From NCBI GenBank assembly GCA_039602395.1, contig JBCNJP010000012.1:27266454-27330453 (forward strand): a stretch of 64,000 nucleotides of DNA, in the 5' to 3' direction. This DNA comes from Deinandra increscens subsp. villosa (lineage: Eukaryota > Streptophyta > Magnoliopsida > Asterales > Asteraceae). Under the pieces are notes generated by a model that saw only the letters and a program-made list of their open reading frames with translations, was not told the DNA's origin and did no database searches. The position numbers and the translations under genes are program-made. How positions within the stretch are numbered: position 1 is the stretch's first letter; every line of letters begins with the position of its first letter. This document shows positions 1 through 13,500 of the stretch, in pieces.

Positions 1-417
1 TGCGGAATATCTGATATAAAAACATGTATATTTTTGTGTGTGCATATCAACAGTCCTTCCTCATTTCTCCATTTACACAATCCAATCACCAATTAAAAAC
101 AAAACTTTTTAGTGATTTCTTGTACGATTAACAATCTGATCCAAGAAAAATAGCGGTGATGTCGCAAAGATGGTTGAAAGAAGGCTTGTACCTAATGTAG
201 TTGATGATTCTGTAAGAAGATCTTCATGGTGGCCCCTGAGGTTGTGGAGAAAACCATAAGAGATGAGAAGCTGCAGTTTTGAGAATGAGGGAAATCGAAG
301 GGCTTTGTGTACAACAGCTATAACACAAAACGAATCTTAAAAATCTAAAACTCAAACAAATCAAGCAAAACCATACAGATTAGGGTTTAGAAGAGATTAC
401 CTCGATAATTTTGATCT

Positions 418-549
418 TCATCTTGATTCTATGCGGTTTGAGGGAGAAAACAGGGGTGAATTGGAATTAGGGTTCTTTGATTGAAACACAAAAGCATTTG
501 AACATTTGAACGGGTTATAAGAAAATGGGTTGGATACTAATGGATCCAT
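418..549 (-). other. possible 5' exon of an unidentified gene
   Basis: I do not recognise this. A 43-codon frame opens at an ATG (549-547) and is rich in Ser, Asn, Pro and Phe, like the start of a transit peptide or an untranslated leader read in frame. Just after its stop, the minus strand has a good donor site (GAG then GTAATC, near 402). A second open stretch of about 64 codons runs on the minus strand from about 302 to 107. The two could be exons of one gene, but the frames do not join cleanly as read. It may be a pseudogene fragment or the 5' end of a gene leaving the window. No similarity is claimed. Confidence 0.2.
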
Positions 550-703
550 TGTTTTAGCTTTTTTTTTATATTTATTTTTTTTATTAAAAAAAGAGAAAAT
601 GACACATAGGATATTCTTATGTGGCATAAGTGAGAAGGTGACATGTGGACTGAAAAAAGTTGTATTTAATATAGTATGAGGATGAAGATAAGGTAAATAT
701 ATA

Positions 704-3700
704 TGACAACCCGTAAGTTTCCAAGGACTTAAAACGATAATATATACTTATGTGTTAACTGTGTTACGTAACTGTTTACTTGCAACGTGCCAATTTTATC
801 ATAATTACATTCATTTACAATAGGAATATAGCCTTGACGTAGCCTTAGTTCATGTTGTAAACAATAATTGAACATGATGACTTCTTTGCACGGAATGGTC
901 GCTGGAATTTCAATAATAATAATAAAGCAACTAACCGAACCCATTTATCAAACTTACCAAACTATGTGGTAAACGTTAAACATGATCCCATCATCTTGTG
1001 GATTTATCATTATTTTCATTATCATTTTACGTTCATCAAATTTTAATTCACTTTTATCAACCTTCGTCATTCTATGACACACATTTCATATATATAACTT
1101 ACATAAACAATTTCATAACCAAGTAACAATGTGTTTAGACGACGACAACGAAACGAGACTTGTGATCCATTCCTCACGTAAACCTTTAATACATTTTACG
1201 TCCAAAACATTTTATTTAACTTTATTAACGTTCACGACACTTGTATTTTTACATGCATGCTATATATATGTACATGCAACGTAATAATTTCATGTTATTA
1301 ACCTTTGAGTATTTTCAATTCAAACCAAGTTATTTTTATTTATTTTGTAACGTCATGAATAAGTATTTTATAAAACCTTTAAAACCCGATTCGATTTATT
1401 TATTTTCTCTCGTTCCTCCACATTTAAACAACCTGTCCCCTTTACCCTTCCTCCTCTCGTTTTTCCTTCGACCCAACCCGCCACGGGATCGAACCCGTGA
1501 CCCTCTCTTCAACCGGCCCCATTCGAGTAACCAAACCAAAACACCACCTTTATTTTTCTAGTTACTTGCTTGTACTAGAGTTGACATTCTTGATGTCAAT
1601 TACATCAACTTTAAGCACTCCCAACATCTCCCTTACAACCTACATATTGTAGGTGAAAGTTGCCTCCATGAAATCCAAAAATATTACCCAATGGTTCCTC
1701 CTTTCCCTCCCATTTGAACTCCCTTTTTCCCTCTCTAGTTGCAGCCCCAAACCACCCACAAACACACAAATCTATCACAAGTTTAAACTCTCTTGAGCCT
1801 CCCTTGTGTAGAGGATTCGACCGGCCACCAAAGGGCTCGAACCTGAGTCCATTTTCTTCTCCTTTCGGACCGAACCCAAGCACACACACACTAACACTTA
1901 GACTTTTATTAACCCACTTTACTTACTAGATATTTATCCCAAGTCAAGACCCAAACACACAATTCTCTCCATCTCTCTTTCCCTAACCGTCTCTCTCTTT
2001 CTCTCGGTTCCATTTGGACCGAACGACACCCACAAACATGACCAAACACTCCCTTTTCTCATTTAACTTCCATACTTAATCATCTTTAGAAAAACCTAGC
2101 CTCATTTACAACACAAACACTTGGAGAAAACTCTCTCTTTGCTCTTCCCTTTCCCAACCGTAAGCCTCTCTCTCTCTCTACTCTCTCTCTAGATTTCCTG
2201 CACAAACTAATCTCTTGATGATCCATGGTGCTAGGAAGCTTGAACACTCAAGAATCATCATCACCATCATCATTTTCGGCCTACATATTCTCCAACAAGG
2301 TTCCATCTTCATTTCTTCTAGTTAAATCTTGTTCTAGGAAGTATTCTTAGTTCCTTTGTTTAACCATAACACTCCATTAGCAAGTCTTGACTCACATTGT
2401 TGTCTAAACACCATTTTGAACTATAAAAGCCTACTTACTTGTATTTAACTTCATGTTTCACCATAGATCTTGCCAATAGAAACTCATGATAGTATCTACT
2501 TATATTATTATGTTCAAGATTTAGTTTGGTTAGACTTTTACACAAGTATTTGCTTAGGTTGCCATCTTTAGACATTAACTTTGTATTTATCATGTGTTAT
2601 GTGTAGATCTTGTAATTTTGGACCCATTGATGCCTATGACACGTTTTTAGACCCTTAACATAGTCAAAATATGATATCTTGGACTTTAGAAAAGTTACTA
2701 GTGCTTAAACTCATCATAGCAAACTTTTACATACAAAAAGTACACCTTAAAAACCCTATAAATGGCTTTTCACTAAAGATCCGTTTAGACCAGAAACTTT
2801 AGACTTTTAAACAGTAGGTTGTTATGGTTAAAGTGAACCTAAGACATGGCCAAAAGATCCCTTTATAAATTACTTGAATTTGGGCACAAACCGGGACTAA
2901 AACCGACACCCGACGGGCCCGGAAACACCATTTTTGTAAAGAAACCAAAATCTGGTCCAAATGAACTCATATTTTTGTTTTAATGATGAAAACATGTTTA
3001 CAAATGCTTATGGTGAATTTAGGAACCTAACGGTGTCATTTAACGGGCAAACGGGACCAAAACGGCAAAACCGACACTAAATACACAAAACCGGCAAACT
3101 AATGCAAACCGACACTTAAAATAATTATCCACCCATTTTGGATAGAAAATAATCATATTTTATTGAACTTGATTGATTTCTAACTTAAACGGATAAATAT
3201 CGTGTAATCGGTGGTTACCGCGAAATCGCCCGGTTTTGGCTAACTAGTTCAATATAACCAATTTTCATATGAAAACCCTCAATATAACTTAATATTTATT
3301 TCTGTAAATATTTACCATCTTTAAATATTATTTGGGGAATTTTATATATTTTATTTAATTAAAAATATATACTTTACATTATTTCCAAATAAATACATAA
3401 CCGGATACACTTACTTTGGTTTTCAAATCACTTAACCTTAAGGCTACCATGACGTCAAGACTTGACCTACCTAAATGGAGTGACATTAATGTCAACCCAA
3501 TTACTTATTATATTTCATGTCTCATAATTATCTAGGCTTGCATTCCCCGTTGATCATATTTCCGACTACCGTTTCTGAATCATGTGAGTTTTCACGGTCC
3601 CTTTTTCCTTTAATTATTTTATCTTTGGGGGAGAATTCATACATACATTTTTCCATGTTAGACAATCAGACCTTGTTATCATAACTGTTTCATGTACTTT

Positions 3701-4479
3701 TCCATTGTCCATACTTGTTATCTCATGTTCATTCATGCTATAACCCAAACCCCACTATTAACTGAATCCGATTAATTATCATTTGCAAACGGTAACGTTT
3801 GAATAGATCTATTGGGTTAACGCCCCTGCTCTGATTGGTAGCTCTAATCGTGACTCCGTCTTTTGTCAAAGAGTACAAATTGTTATGTCATACTTATGTG
3901 GTACCAACCGGACAATAGGTACCAAGAGTGGGTAAACAATCAGTTTCGGTATTCAGGGTACATGGTAACATTATCAACTAGTCTTATCAAATATTGTCAA
4001 TTATTAACATGAACTGTTTTCAATTACTATTTCCATTCAACCCTTAACTGCTAGCACTTTAAACCTGTGAAACTCACCAACAATTATTTGTTGACCGTTT
4101 TCTCGTATGAATTCTCAGGTACTTAAACTTAACTGCTGTGCATGCATCGGACCTGCTTGCTTGTTTCCTGCCTTTGCATCTTAGGACTTTTCATTTGTTT
4201 CTGGAGTATGGTTTAGCTTTTGGAGATTTTCCTGACATAACATCTAACGGTGTCATGTCCTAAAAATCTTTTGAAACTTATGTGTTGTAAACTTAAAACT
4301 ATTTACTTTTCTCATTACAATTAATCCGCTGCGTAATGATATTGGAAAAACTCCTATTTACTCCAACAATTTAACAATTTCCAAAATGGCTCTAGTTGTT
4401 GAACCATCCAGAGTACATTCGTAACCTTGACTGTGATAACCTTTTTCACATCCCGACACAAATCTTACAGGGTGTGACA
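704..4479. mobile_element. solo LTR, 3.8 kb, of a large-LTR retrotransposon
   Basis: The block opens with TGACAACCCG and closes with GGGTGTGACA, the TG...CA ends of an LTR. It is bounded by a perfect 5 bp target duplication, ATATA at 699-703 and 4480-4484. No coding domain, primer-binding site or polypurine tract lies inside, so this is a single LTR left by recombination between the two LTRs of a full element. It contains CT-rich leader-like stretches (2100-2200), a CTCTCT microsatellite and a GAATAGATCTATTGGG motif near 3798. That motif also occurs in the LTRs at 6373 and 41084, which suggests one superfamily, probably Ty3. The short open frames inside (1241-1561, 1611-1929) have no recognisable content. 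Confidence 0.85.
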
Positions 4480-4652
4480 ATATACTTCTTGTATTTGCGT
4501 TATATCATTTTAAATTTGCTTTGTTTGTGCCGATTATAACTGGTCTAGCGTGTTTATGAATTTATAAACAGTTCCAGTTTTGTCTTTATGACAAAATTAA
4601 TATGTATAATGAAACAATTGACTTTTGTGCATAGATTTACTACCATAAAGTT
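4480..4652. other. short spacer between two retroelements
   Basis: AT-rich sequence between the solo LTR (with its target duplication) and the next LTR start. I see no gene or repeat in it. Confidence 0.5.
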
Positions 4653-4957
4653 TGTTGGGTATGGTGGCTTAATGCCATTGGGCTAGTTAGTGGGCTCAAC
4701 TTTGGCTTGTTAATGGGTTTGGGCCCAACCCATAGTAACCCTAGATCCTTCTCTCTATATATGTGTGTCATGTAACCCTTTCATTTGAGCACAAGAAAAA
4801 TAGAACATCACTAGTTGCAAAGTGGTTGTAGGTCAGTTTAGACCGAACTGCTCTATAACGTGTGTCTCTGTATTATCTGTGTTTTCTCTCGTGACTTCTA
4901 AGTGTGTGCGTGATAGCTTGTCGTGAGTGAGGTTTACAGTCCATAGAGACTCGGTCA
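4653..4957 (+). repeat. 5' LTR of Copia element A
   Basis: TG start at 4653. A CTATATATG TATA-like box near 4753, followed by a TGTAACCC segment, resembles the promoter and R region of Copia LTRs. The 3' limit is uncertain: CA ends at 4938 or 4957 are both possible before the primer-binding site. Confidence 0.6.
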
Positions 4958-4967
4958 TCCCTAAAGC

Positions 4968-4979
4968 TGGCATCAGAGC
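4968..4979 (+). other. primer-binding site (initiator Met tRNA type) of element A
   Basis: TGGCATCAGAGC differs by one base from TGGTATCAGAGC, the complement of the 3' end of initiator tRNA-Met used by most plant Copia elements. Confidence 0.7.
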
Positions 4980-5109
4980 TTGTGTTGACTCGATTTTGGG
5001 TCTATCAATCAGATATGGTGTTTCCGCTGCTAAAGTCGCCGGAGATCAGATAGATATTTCCAGGTCAGTGCTGTCGTGATTCATTCGGTTTAGATCTGTT
5101 CTAGATATC

Positions 5110-5133
5110 GAGAGAGAGAGAGAGAGAGAGAGA
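5110..5133. repeat. (GA)n microsatellite
   Basis: About eleven GA dinucleotides in the leader of Copia element A. Confidence 0.9.
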
Positions 5134-5810
5134 TTAGACTAGTGAGAAAAAATATGTGGATCTGAAGAGCAGGAGGCTCTGGTATTCAGATCTTAGATCT
5201 CGAGTGTGAGAGCGAAGAACTTGCAGATTTGGAATTTTAAGATGTCGACTGTGAGAATGAAAAAGGAGGGGTCCGAGCAGTTGCCGGTTTTCTAGCCTCT
5301 TGTTATTTTTTTGGTTCACGACAGAAAAAAAAGAAAAACCGGTCGTCGATCTAACTGACGTCGTCGCTGGTTTTCATGTTCGTTATCGCTGAAATATTTT
5401 TTCCTTCTCGTCGCCGATTTATAAGTCGCAATAGAACAAGAACAGACACCGACTTTCGTTTTCTTTCTAAAATTCTAGATGACAAAAATGCACATCGGAT
5501 GAGGTGAGTTTCAAAAGAAACCTCATAGTTTGTCATATTTATTAATTAGGTCCCTCAATTTTAGCCAATTTTAAATCTGTCCCCTGAGGTTTGATGTATT
5601 TACAAACTAGCCCGTAAAGTTGAAGTTTGACAATTTTTCAAAATAGGTCCCTGAAGTTTGTGAGTTGGTCAGTTTGGATGCAGATCTTGCAAACAATTTT
5701 GGGTAGTGGGTATTTCGGGGTGAACAGTTTTTCGAGTGAGGGTTCGGGCTTGTATATTTTAAAGACTTGGGATTTTAAATTTAAGTTTGGATTATTTGGA
5801 GAGTTTTGTA

Positions 5811-6372
5811 ATGGCTGAAGAAAAGTTTAAGATTGATAAATTTGATGGGCAAGATTTCTGTTTTTGGAAGATACAAATCGAAGATGGTCTATATCAGATG
5901 GACTTGTACAAAGCGCTATCGAGAAAGAAACCAGAAAAATGACAGATGCTGATTGGGCTTTATTAGAGAGAAAAGCTTTAGGACTTGTCACGCTTTCGTT
6001 GGCGAAGAGGGTTGCGTTTGATAACGTTAATGAAACAACAATCGCTGGTGTGACAAAAGCTTTGTCTAATATGTATGAAAAACCCTTGCCTTTGAACAAA
6101 GTATTTTTGATTCGTCAGTTAGCTAACACTAAGATGAATGAGGGTGCCTCGATTACTGCTCACATCAACGAGTTTAATTCGATTTTGACTCGGTTAAAAT
6201 CAGTCGGGGTTAAGTTTGATGATGAGATTGAGGCGTTGTTCCTTTTATCTTCTTTTCCAGACAGTTGATCGAGCACAGTGACGACCGTTAGTAGTGCATC
6301 GGGTACTACTAAGTTTACATTTGAAGGTATCCGTGATTTGATTGTGGGCGAAAACATTCAACGCATAAAATT
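5811..6372 (+). pseudogene. broken Copia gag (UBN2 type), element A
   Basis: ATG at 5811 opens a frame with the typical Copia gag start (MAEEKFKIDKFDG, then FWK). It shifts at about 5940, where one A seems to be missing, and continues in a second frame with DADWALLERKALGLV and the helical gag core up to FLLSSFPDS. A TGA there replaces an expected Trp codon, and reading resumes in the same frame up to 6372. The family is the gag-polypeptide of LTR Copia type, which packages the element RNA into virus-like particles. The gene has one frameshift and one stop and is cut at its 3' end by the LTR at 6373, so it is not functional. Confidence 0.8.
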
Positions 6373-9300
6373 GTGACAACCCATGGAAATTTCTAGGTCA
6401 AACCCGTTACCTTGACTTTTATATATATAATTATCCGTACATTTCTCGTACTAATTATCATAATTAGTGATATAATTATATATGCTAAACCAAGTTATTG
6501 ACAATTTTCCACGCTTGTATTGGAAAAAACAACCCGGAAAGAAAAACATATATAAATATGACTTTATATATTTCTAGCCCGGTATTATAAATAATACATC
6601 AACCAACGTCAAACATTTTAGACGATTGCTAAATCAAAAACATTTATTAGTTTTAATACTTTAAAACAATTGAGTCTAGAATGTATAAACGAACAAATTA
6701 TTATTTCCCATTCGCGTATAATAATATTTTACGTGAAACATTATATAAATAATTAACCAACATAAATTGTTGTCGTTTTTATAACCGAACAAAACAATTA
6801 TCATCATTTAAGCAATCAAGACTTATTTAGAAACCCGAAACTTTCGAGAACAAATTGTTTCGTCTAAACTTGAACCTATAACCCGAATTGGGCCCGACTC
6901 GGCCCAATAAAACTAAAATAATCCGACCGAGCCCGGAACTCAACGCAACAACCCAACCCGAAGACTCGAGTACCTAACCTGATCCCCTGAACCAGTCAAC
7001 GGCCCAAATCGGCCCAGCCGAACTTTTCCTTCTCGACCCAACTCAAAACTAGTCCAAATCACTACTTTTATTTTTGTAGAATATTGGCTCAACAAATTAT
7101 AATTATTTTAAGAACCTTTACCCATTCCCTTTATTTTCATTAGCTTTCGGCCCAAGCATTAGTCCACCACCTTTGTTGTTATAAAAACCTCCTACTAATA
7201 TTACTAATACTTGTCACATTTTATAAAACAAGTCACCTACAAATTATTTAGTAAAAGAGTTGCCTTTCAAATTTATAAAAACTACATTAGGACCTAATGC
7301 ACACAAGACTAATACCGCCCTTGATGCCAATCAAGAATTAGTATTAGTTGTCATCCATAAGATTTGGTAAATAACCACAAGACCTTAGCTTAAACCAACT
7401 AGACAATGTCACCAAAAATCACTATAAAACCCTCAAGACTCCCACCATTTTCACCACACATCTCTTCCCCTCTCTCCCTATTTTCGGCCAAGACCTCCCC
7501 TTCCCCTCCCTTTGCGCCGACCACCACCACTCCACTACCGTAAGGCCGCCGCCGGCCGCCACCCACCACCGTCCAACCCCGCCGACCACCGGATAACCAC
7601 CATCAACCGCCGCCCAACACCACCATTTTTCTCTCCTTTGTAAGCATCCAAGATCGTACTAACACCCAAGATTGCATGTCAAGTATTGCTAAAAACCATC
7701 ATTTTCCCTAATAAACTCAAAGATGAACACTAAGATAAAATACATCCGTCTATCTTATTTCTTTTTATTTGTGTGATAAACATTGGATGAACAAATCCCT
7801 AAGGTGTAAAACCGTGAAGAATTCACTATATGAATCCCTATTCACCATAATATCACCAAGAGCCTTAAAGGCTAACAATTTATATTTATTGCATTCTTTA
7901 CTTGTTGTTATTATAACTTTTGGTCCTAACACCAAGTGTGTTAGTTGATATGAATATACTATGTCCTAACATAAATACGTGTTAGTTGATTTATTATATG
8001 AAAGAATATATAAAATGACAAGTCCTAACATTGTTAATATTAGTTGATTTATAAAAAATGCAAGATATTATTAAGGTCCTAACACAAGAAAATGTGTTTG
8101 TTGATATAACATTACTTTTATGTTGTAAAACAAGTCCTAACATCTTGTTAGTTGATAAATAGAACTAATATCATGACTTTATTAGTATTATGCTAACACA
8201 TGAATGTGTTAGTAGAACTTATGAATAAAAAGAACAAAAAAGGGACATTTTATAAATTACAAAATCTAGTAAAAATGGATTTAATACAAGTCTTACAACT
8301 TGTATTCTTGTGGCATATTTGTGAGTAGCTAAACATGAGGAAATGCACATGAATAATGTTGGTTAAGAATCTTCGACTTTGCCTTAAAAAGACTAGACAA
8401 AAAAATGTGTTTTATGTAATAAAACAAGTTTCAAACATCCATATTCATCACTAAGATCAGATCTGGACGGATCTGTTTCGGGAGGTGATATGACATACTT
8501 ATAAGAACATATTAATAAACCATAGTAACCGAAATCGAAAGACGCTGTCTAGGGAAGAAACCGGCATTAAAACGGTGTTCTACGCAATAAGAAAACACAA
8601 TTTTTGTAAACTGGAAGCAAAACTGACACAGTCAACATTTCTAACTCTTAACACGACTAAGAACGTATCTTCAAGCATTTACTAAGTGTTTTGGATACTG
8701 AAAATATCATAAGAATAATAGTAAAGCAAAACCCGTTAAATACCTACATAAATCGGCAAACAATTTTGCTAAAAATATAAAGTCCTATATTTTGAACTTG
8801 GAAAAGATGGAAGTAATAAACACTATATTCATAGTGTTAAATATTATTCCATAAACCTTTTTATCACATGTTTGGCATGAAACGTAAAAACATATAAAAC
8901 GTCAAAAATAACAGATCTTTATTATTTATCAAATAGACGAAACTTTATTATCTATTTCGAAACATTAGATATTTATTTTCCATAAATAATCTACTCATAG
9001 TATTTATCATAAATAGATTTCAAGCTTAATATATATAACTTGAACAAATAAATAATAATAGGCATTATTATGTTCAAAATTTGGTTATGTATATTTTCTT
9101 TGATGATTTCTATTCGTTTTATGATATTTCCTTTCTATTTTTTTTAACATAAATATGATCATTAACTTATGTATTTATTTGAACAATAAATATTAATGAT
9201 CGGGTTTTCCTAACAAATACAAACGGGATTATAACGTCAAGACTTGACCGGTATCACTTGGGTGACTAATCGTTACTCAATTGATCGAGACCCTTATGCA

Positions 9301-9641
9301 TTGTCTTATTATTTATTATTAGGACGTTATGTTACTTGCTATCATATCCTGCGCAATACGTTACATCCATTCACCTTGCTTAGGTGAGTTTCACGAACCC
9401 TTTTCTTTTAATCTCTTTTAAATATCTTGGGGGGAGATTTATGAATCGAACAAACAAACTTTTACTTGACATTATGGTTGACTGTACAGAGTAATGATTA
9501 CATGTTTTGTTCCTTAACCCAAACAAGAGTACAATTCGTTACATAACGTCTTGTAAACAAAATCCCACTAGTAGTTGAATTCGATTAGTTCAGGTATGAA
9601 AAGATAACTAGTGAATAGATCTATTTGGGTTGACGCCATGT
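6373..9641. mobile_element. large LTR (second copy type), 3' end lost
   Basis: It starts TGTGACAACCC, very like the 704 solo LTR, and shares with it the motif GAATAGATCTATT followed by GGGTTGACGCC (9612-9636). It is inserted in Copia element A, and the bases just before it (AATTG, 6368-6372) are the expected target duplication. The other copy is not visible because Copia element B is inserted at 9642 and the sequence then enters a gap. Inside are a C-rich stretch at 7490-7620 and an array of hairpin-forming repeats at 7920-8215. There is no coding domain. Confidence 0.7.
7920..8215. repeat. array of six short hairpin repeats
   Basis: A motif GTCCTAACA, a short spacer, then TGTTAGTTGAT recurs near 7922, 7961, 8021, 8074, 8133 and, degenerate, at 8191. 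The CTAACA and TGTTAG arms are inverted copies, so each unit can fold into a small hairpin. Spacing is roughly 40-60 bases. The array lies inside the 6373 LTR. Confidence 0.75.
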
Positions 9642-9985
9642 TGTTGATACATGGTCCTTGATCGTCATGTGAAGTATCGAATACAAGACACGTTATACAA
9701 GATTGCTGAGGTCCGAACCCAGGCCGAACCTGGAGTTCGGACATGGCCGAACTTGGGCCGAACCAGAGGTTCGGACCAGTGGGTTTCTCTAGTATAAATA
9801 TGTGAGTCTTGTGTTGTATTCAGGAACGAAAACAGTCGAAGCTTCCGTGTCATATTCTCTGAGTGTACTCTGTGGTTCTCTGTGGTTAATACAAGTCTCA
9901 TTTGTATTTACTCTTTGTGTTTCATCTCGTATTACTTTGATCTCATTACGACTAAGTAGAAGATCCACACGCTCACGCACTTTCA
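9642..9985 (+). repeat. 5' LTR of Copia element B
   Basis: 344 bp, from TGTTGATACATGG to CGCACTTTCA. It contains CCGAACCTGGAGTTCGG-type inverted pairs (9715-9775) and a TATAAATA box at 9793-9800. Its start matches the reverse-complement LTR end of element E at 33724. Confidence 0.8.
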
Positions 9986-9987
9986 AG

Positions 9988-9999
9988 TGGTATCAGAGC
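9988..9999 (+). other. primer-binding site of element B
   Basis: TGGTATCAGAGC, an exact match to the complement of the 3' end of plant initiator tRNA-Met, two bases after the LTR. Confidence 0.9.
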
Positions 10000-10224
10000 A
10001 TTTGGTTTGCTCTACTAGTCGGAAATCAGTGTTTTTCGGAGTTTTGAGTTCAAATTCACGTTTTTGCGAAAATGTTAATCGTTTTTGAGTTCGTTTGATC
10101 GTCTCGAGTGTCCTTTTCGTCAAAAATCTGTTTCTAGATCTTTTCTATCGAGTTTGCTTGAATTCCTGTCGAAAATCCCAGTCAAAAACGTTGAAAATCG
10201 AGAAAATGAGGTCGAGTGAAATCA

Positions 10225-10465
10225 GTCTCGTTTGAGGTTCGGACAAGCTCGGCCTAACCGCTCCGAACTTGAGGTTCGGACGGAATTCGGTCTTTATATT
10301 GGTTCGGTGAGAGTTCAGTGAGGGATCGGTCAGCGTTCGGACTAAGTTCGGAGTAGTTTGGTTTTTGTTCTTCCGAAGGTCTGGTTCGGAGAGAGTTCGG
10401 CGTTGTCAAGTTCGGACTAAGTTCGGAGGCAGCTCGGAGGAGGTTCAGACGAGGTTCGGAGTGAA
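10225..10465. repeat. degenerate GTTCGGA array in the leader of element B
   Basis: More than a dozen copies of GTTCGGA or close variants (AGGTTCGGA, AAGTTCGGA, GAGTTCGG) lie between the primer-binding site and gag. The same motif in the opposite orientation fills the leader of element C (31900-32170). Confidence 0.75.
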
Positions 10466-10539
10466 CAATAACCTGTTTTTCAAAAATGTCCGATTTTCAA
10501 GGTGTACGCTGGCTATTCAAAATTTGGTTCAAGCTACGA

Positions 10540-13500
10540 TGCAAACAATGATGAATTATGATAATGAAATCGGAACAAGTCAGGAAGTTCCCAAATTGCT
10601 GAAATTGGAAGATTATCATAGTTGGGTTAAATGATTTGAAGCGTTTGTTGATACAAATGACATTGATATGTGGTTAGCTTTCACTGAGCAATATGTTTAC
10701 CCTAAAGATGAAACTGGTGAACCTATTCTTCAAAGAAAAATGTCATCTGAACAAAAGAAAGCTTATCAAGCTGAGAAAAAGGCGTATGGTACGTTAACGA
10801 TGGCATTGCCTAAAGAGTTACTTCATCAATTCGCTGGTAACTACACATCAAAAAGTCTATGGGATGCGTTGGAAAAACGATGTGAAGGCAATGAACAATA
10901 TAAGAAAAGTCGACAAAAGGTTTTGAAGAAAGAGTTGATAGTTTTAAGCATTATCAAAATGAAACGATTCCCAATCTGATTGCAAGATTCGCTCATCTGA
11001 TGAGTGAATTGCGTTTGGTGAATCTTACTAAAGAAGAGGTTGATATGAAAGAAAAGATCTTGGAAGCTTTGCCTGAAAAGTGGGAGAATTATGTAATGAT
11101 GATTACTCACGATAAGGATTTTTCAGGATTGTCTTTCAATGATTTGGTTCAAAGAATTCAGGCTCGGGATATGGAATTAATGGTGAATAAATCACTTCCT
11201 ACACAAATTCAGAATCCTGCAGTGTATCATGGTGAAAATGATTCTACAACGAATGTTGGGAAGTCTAATATTCTTAGTGCTGCTCCTCCTACAGCATTTC
11301 TGGCAGGTAAGTCTGATATTCCAAGTTATTCTTCTGCTAGTTGTACTGTGTCAATTCCAAGTTCTTCGACACAAAATGCATTGTCTGTTCAAACTGTCGA
11401 TGATTATAATGCGTTGATGTCTGCATTAGTATCTTCATACTTTGGTGTTATCACTGGTTCTGTGAGTAATGCTGAGTTAGCAAATGAAGATTACGATCAA
11501 ATTAATTATGATCATTTGGAGGAAATGGATCTGAATTGGCAATATGCTATGTTGGTTCGTAGAACAAAGAAATTTTTCAATAGAACTGGCAAGAAGAGAC
11601 TGAATCAGGAAGGAAAGATTGGATTGGACAAATCTAAGGTGAAATGTTATAAGTGTTCCATTTATGGTCACTTTGCTCGAGAATGTCCAAGTTCTGCAGA
11701 AAGTAAATTGAAGACTGGTCAGCATGCACATTTAGTTTTTCATCCATCAGATAAAACTGAAAAGGTTGAACAGAAATTTGCTACTATTGCTCATGATTGG
11801 ACTGATACATTTATGCATCCAGATGAATTTTTCTGGAATGCAGATTTAGCAGTTAAAAAGAATCATACTCCAATCTCAATTGCTTTAACTGTTCAACATG
11901 CTGATGATGACAGTTTTTTAACTGAGTCCGATTCTTCTTCAAGTGTATCTTTGGTACAAGAAGAATTACCTAAGTCTTCTGAGAATGCAAAAGATGACGA
12001 ATTTAAATGTTATAAATGTGAGAAGTTGCTCAAGGAAATTGCAAGTTTTGAACAACATCGTCAAATTTCAACTGAAGAAATTGCGGTGTTAAAGAAAGAG
12101 TTTGAAGAGTTTCAAAAGAAGTATTATGAGTTGGTTCATATTCATGAAGATGTTTTAAAGGAAAAGACTCAATTGGCTGAAGAGTGTGAGAAAGCCAAAG
12201 CTGAAGCGTTAGACGCAACACAAGATTTTGAAAATCTGTTTGAGAAGAGTTATCCAGTTCAGCAAAAATATGAAGAAGCTACTGTTCTTATTGCTACAAC
12301 TGCTGTTACTGTAGAAAAACTTCAAAATAAGATCTCTATGCTTCAAGATGAAAATGTTTTTTACAGAGACAAGAATGAAGTATTAACTAAGGATGTTGAG
12401 ATTTATAAATAGAAGAGAGAAAGTATTCTTCAAGAACTGTTTGCAGAATGTGAGATCAGGAAGTTACAGACTTATGAATATGATGATCTCAATGCAAAGT
12501 TCATCAAGTCACAAAAGGAGGTGTTTGAGGCTCAACAACAGATCAATGATTTGAAATTGGAAATTTTAGAGTTAAAAAGACAAGTGAAGAATTGCAATTT
12601 GTCACCAACATTGCTAAATTTCTTATACAAGCAGGATCAGAGTTCAGAGAAGTCTAAGGAAGAAAATATTCACTTGGTACCTCAACCAGTGGATTTGATT
12701 GAAGTTACTTCTGCTCCGATTGATCCAAACAATGAATTGCATGACTATTCAAAGTTTGCTACTCCACCCAAGAAGAATAAGTCCAAGTCTAAAAAGAAGG
12801 AGAAACCTTTGGGTGAAGCTCCAAAGTTTACTTCAAAGTCTGTATTGCTGGATAATGAGAAAGTGTTTGATAAGGTTGCTTCGAGTTCTTCATCTGCAAC
12901 CGAAGAAGACAAAGTTTTGATTAAAAAGAACAAGCTGAAGGATATCAAAGACAAATTCACTAGTGATGCTAAGTCAAGAGTTGCTTCATGGTTCTTTGTC
13001 CAATTCTTCAGAGACTCAAGGATCTAAACACAAAGTTTTAGGTTACAAAGTGTTGGAAGAACCGGTTCAAGCAAAGAAATCAGTGAAGGCTGAGAAGGTT
13101 CCTACATCAAAAGTTACAAAGAAATCACCATCTCAGAAGGAATTTTCTTATTATTCTGAAAGCTCTTCATCTTCAAGGAGTCCATCTCCTAGGTATGATT
13201 CTTCTGATGGTTTCTTTGATAACTTTCATTTTGAACATTCATCTGATTCTCAAAAATCAAAACAATTATCAAACAATTTTAGAGAAAGACTTTGTTATGT
13301 ATGTCGTTAACGAGGACATCTAGCTGCTGATTGTTCGACGACTGCATATATCCACAAAACTGCAAAATATGTGGATAACAAAGGTCAAATTTTTGATGAA
13401 CCATGGTCCCCAAAGATTAAATCAACTCGTAAATCGTCTTGGTCTAAATCAAGTACGTCGGTTGAATCTGATTCGGGTTCCGATCAAAAATTTAAGACTT

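Larger units (their letters stand above)
4653..6372 (+). mobile_element. Copia element A, 5' part only
   Basis: The element starts with TGTTGGGTATGG and runs through a short LTR, a primer-binding site and a leader into a gag gene. It stops abruptly at 6373, where another LTR is inserted. The pol part is not seen in the window; it may lie in or beyond the first gap. The leader contains a GA microsatellite (about 5110-5133). Confidence 0.75.

Noticed and set aside
1480..1510. tRNA-like T-arm (GGGATCGAACCCGTGACC)
   Set aside because: Only the T-arm-like hairpin is present, with no acceptor stem, D-arm or anticodon arm around it. It lies inside a solo LTR.
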